Origin: an uncultured Bacteroidales bacterium
GTDB taxonomy: Bacteria; Bacteroidota; Bacteroidia; Bacteroidales; UBA932
Direction: 5' to 3'
NCBI GenBank assembly: GCA_900316955.1
Contig: ONEX01000007.1
Location: forward strand, 62,001-126,000
Length of the DNA stretch: 64,000 bases
Below the pieces are notes generated by a model. That model was not told the DNA's origin, made no database searches, and saw only the letters and a list, made by a program, of their open reading frames with translations. The position numbers were made by a program, and so were the translations under genes. Positions 62,689 through 64,000 of the stretch are shown piece after piece. Position 1 is the first letter of the stretch. Each line of letters opens with the position of its first letter.

Positions 62689-64000
62689 ATGATAACGAGA
62701 GAAGAGTTGCTCGGTCTTCTTGCGAGCACGGAAACATACAGGATAGAAAGAACTATATCCACGACCAACATGGATAAGTTCTGCGAGGCTATTTGCGCCT
62801 TTTCAAATGATCTTCCCAATTCCCGGAAGAACGGCTACCTTATCCTCGGAGCCTATGATGATGGCACGATTTCCGGTCTGAAGGTAGATGACGCATTGAT
62901 GAAAAAGATTGCCGCTATCCGATCTGACGGGAACATCCTTCCCATCCCGGTGATGTCCGTGGAGCGTTTTGACTTTCCGGAAGGGGATCTGCTTGTGGCC
63001 GAGGTAACACCTTCATTCCAGCCTCCTGTCCGCTATCGCGGACGCACCTTTGTCCGTATCGGCCCTCGCCGTGACATCGCTACGGAAGACGAAGAACGCA
63101 TTTTGATTGAACGCCGCACATCAGCAGCTGCGACGTTCGATGTACTCCCTTGCATGCGGGCAAGTCTCTCTGATATTCACGTTGACAAAATCATGGAAGG
63201 GTATCTTCCCAAAGCGATCGACGCAGATATCCTTGCCGACGATGACCGCCCCATCAAAGAACAGTTGGCTTCAATCGGCCTCTTCGATCTTGAGAGCGAC
63301 AGGCCGACAAATGCCGCTATGATTCTCTTCGGAAAGAATCCTTTCCCTTTTATTCCTGGCCATTATCTGCAATTTGTCCAATTCGATGGCGATGACAACG
63401 GCTCCGAGATTCTGAACGAGCGTGCTTTTCGAGGCTGCTTGTTTGATGTCCTGCCACAGATAAACACATTTGTCGATTATACCATCGTTAAATCGAGACC
63501 CGTTCCGATTTCGACCCTTCAGGAAAAGCAGCTGATCAACTACCCGGCAGATGCTGTACGTGAGTTGATACTGAACGCGTATATGCATAGGGATTATCAG
63601 TCAAATACGCCGATTCGCCTCTATCAGTATAGGGACCGCCTGGAGATAATGAATGCTGGAGGGCTATACGGAAAAGCTCGCCCCGAGAATTTCCCGAACG
63701 CGAACGACTACCGGAACCCAGTGATTGCAGGAGCACTGAAGATTCTTGGTTATGTGAATATGTTCAATCGCGGAATCCCAAGGGTTAAGAATCTCATGAG
63801 GGCAAACGGGAATCCAGATCCCGTATTTGTCGTGGACCAAATCACCCATTTCAATGTGATTGTTCCTCAGTCGCACGACGCATCAGGGACCAAGTCGGGA
63901 CCAAGTCGGGACCAAGTTGGGATCAAGTCAGTATCGTCGTTACAAGATCTTGCTGACAAGATTAAAGTCAGTGTAAATGAAATAGATAAGATCCTGGGGT
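62689..64000 (+). CDS. AlbA_2/HATPase_c_4 transcriptional-regulator-like ATP-binding protein (3' end outside window)
   Basis: The frame is open to the edge of the window (437 codons seen). The N-terminal AlbA_2 (Schlafen-like) domain has IERTISTTNMDKFCEAICAFSN and NGYLILGAYDDGTISGL. YRGRTFVRIGPRR ends that domain. The HATPase_c_4 region has NYPADAVRELILNAYMHRDY (Asn of the ATP site) and LEIMNAGGLYG. A linker with DQVGIK is followed by the start of a winged helix. These proteins are common in mobile elements and phage-defence loci. It follows the integrase by 27 bp and probably belongs to the same element. Confidence 0.85.
   Translation, partial: MITREELLGLLASTETYRIERTISTTNMDKFCEAICAFSNDLPNSRKNGYLILGAYDDGTISGLKVDDALMKKIAAIRSDGNILPIPVMSVERFDFPEGDLLVAEVTPSFQPPVRYRGRTFVRIGPRRDIATEDEERILIERRTSAAATFDVLPCMRASLSDIHVDKIMEGYLPKAIDADILADDDRPIKEQLASIGLFDLESDRPTNAAMILFGKNPFPFIPGHYLQFVQFDGDDNGSEILNERAFRGCLFDVLPQINTFVDYTIVKSRPVPISTLQEKQLINYPADAVRELILNAYMHRDYQSNTPIRLYQYRDRLEIMNAGGLYGKARPENFPNANDYRNPVIAGALKILGYVNMFNRGIPRVKNLMRANGNPDPVFVVDQITHFNVIVPQSHDASGTKSGPSRDQVGIKSVSSLQDLADKIKVSVNEIDKILG
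63886..63929 (+). repeat. Four-copy 11-bp tandem repeat inside the AlbA_2 gene
   Basis: GGGACCAAGTC, GGGACCAAGTC, GGGACCAAGTT, GGGATCAAGTC occupy 63886-63929 without gaps. The unit is not a multiple of three, so gain or loss of a unit would shift the frame between the ATPase and the C-terminal winged helix. Confidence 0.85.

Overview
The window reads as chromosome of a GC-rich gut-type Bacteroidales. The support is SusC/SusD pairs, lipoprotein and Sec leaders on glycan enzymes, TAnnTTTG-type -7 promoter boxes, a Bacteroidetes-type tyrosine integrase and relaxase remnant, and a split pntAA/pntAB/pntB transhydrogenase. Genus cannot be fixed from this sequence alone. Codon and base use is strongly GC-rich from 1 to about 49,700, except for an AT-rich pocket near 6,600-7,450. 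It drops to a much more AT-rich character from about 49,700 to the right edge, as expected for acquired DNA.

Layout. (1) 1-4,696: a tight operon of two Gfo/Idh/MocA oxidoreductases, a double DUF1080 protein, a small membrane protein and an ApbE-like protein, plausibly a 3-keto-glycoside route. (2) 4,700-7,870: a REP/RAYT unit. A Y1 (HUH) REP-associated transposase lies between two dense arrays of GGCGCAGGT/ACCTGCGCC repeats; the arrays share long flanks, but a 47-bp core is inverted between them. (3) 7,846-9,073: a HIRAN-like membrane-anchored protein and a small lipoprotein. (4) 9,158-39,420: a large polysaccharide-utilisation locus: GH2, SGNH-GH43 fusion, GH92, GH31; then a coiled-coil lipoprotein, SusC, SusD, DUF3823, GH99-like, GH43, tandem GH99-like; then GH5, a membrane-spanning Kelch/SARP-type regulator, CotH, GH20-like and a double alpha/beta hydrolase. 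Three of its promoters carry TTAA tetranucleotides spaced about one helical turn apart. (5) 39,424-49,658: a YfcC-type carrier with a dispersed repeat inserted in frame, AbrB, acyltransferase, isocitrate dehydrogenase with NAD-type residues, citrate synthase, proton-translocating transhydrogenase and a type B carboxylesterase. (6) 49,967-61,020: a defence island: AbiE toxin-antitoxin pair plus a phosphoesterase, decayed mobilisation genes, a type III restriction-modification system whose Res subunit ends in a LexA/UmuD-like S24 domain and whose mod gene has a long structured leader, and an RloA/RloB (AbiL-like) pair. (7) 61,053-64,000: a terminator, a tRNA 3'-end fragment (probable att site), a tyrosine integrase and the start of an AlbA_2/HATPase regulator.

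How the parts fit. The PUL would bind, import and depolymerise a branched, probably alpha-mannose-containing and acylated glycan, with the periplasmic sensor domain of the membrane regulator a candidate ligand reader. In central metabolism an apparently NAD-dependent isocitrate dehydrogenase sits next to a transhydrogenase, so NADPH would come from proton-driven transhydrogenation. The right end looks like successive insertion of mobile and defence DNA at a tRNA. The most unusual items are the Res-S24 fusion, the Kelch-TM-SARP regulator, the REP array with an inverted core, the structured leader of mod and the phased TTAA arrays.
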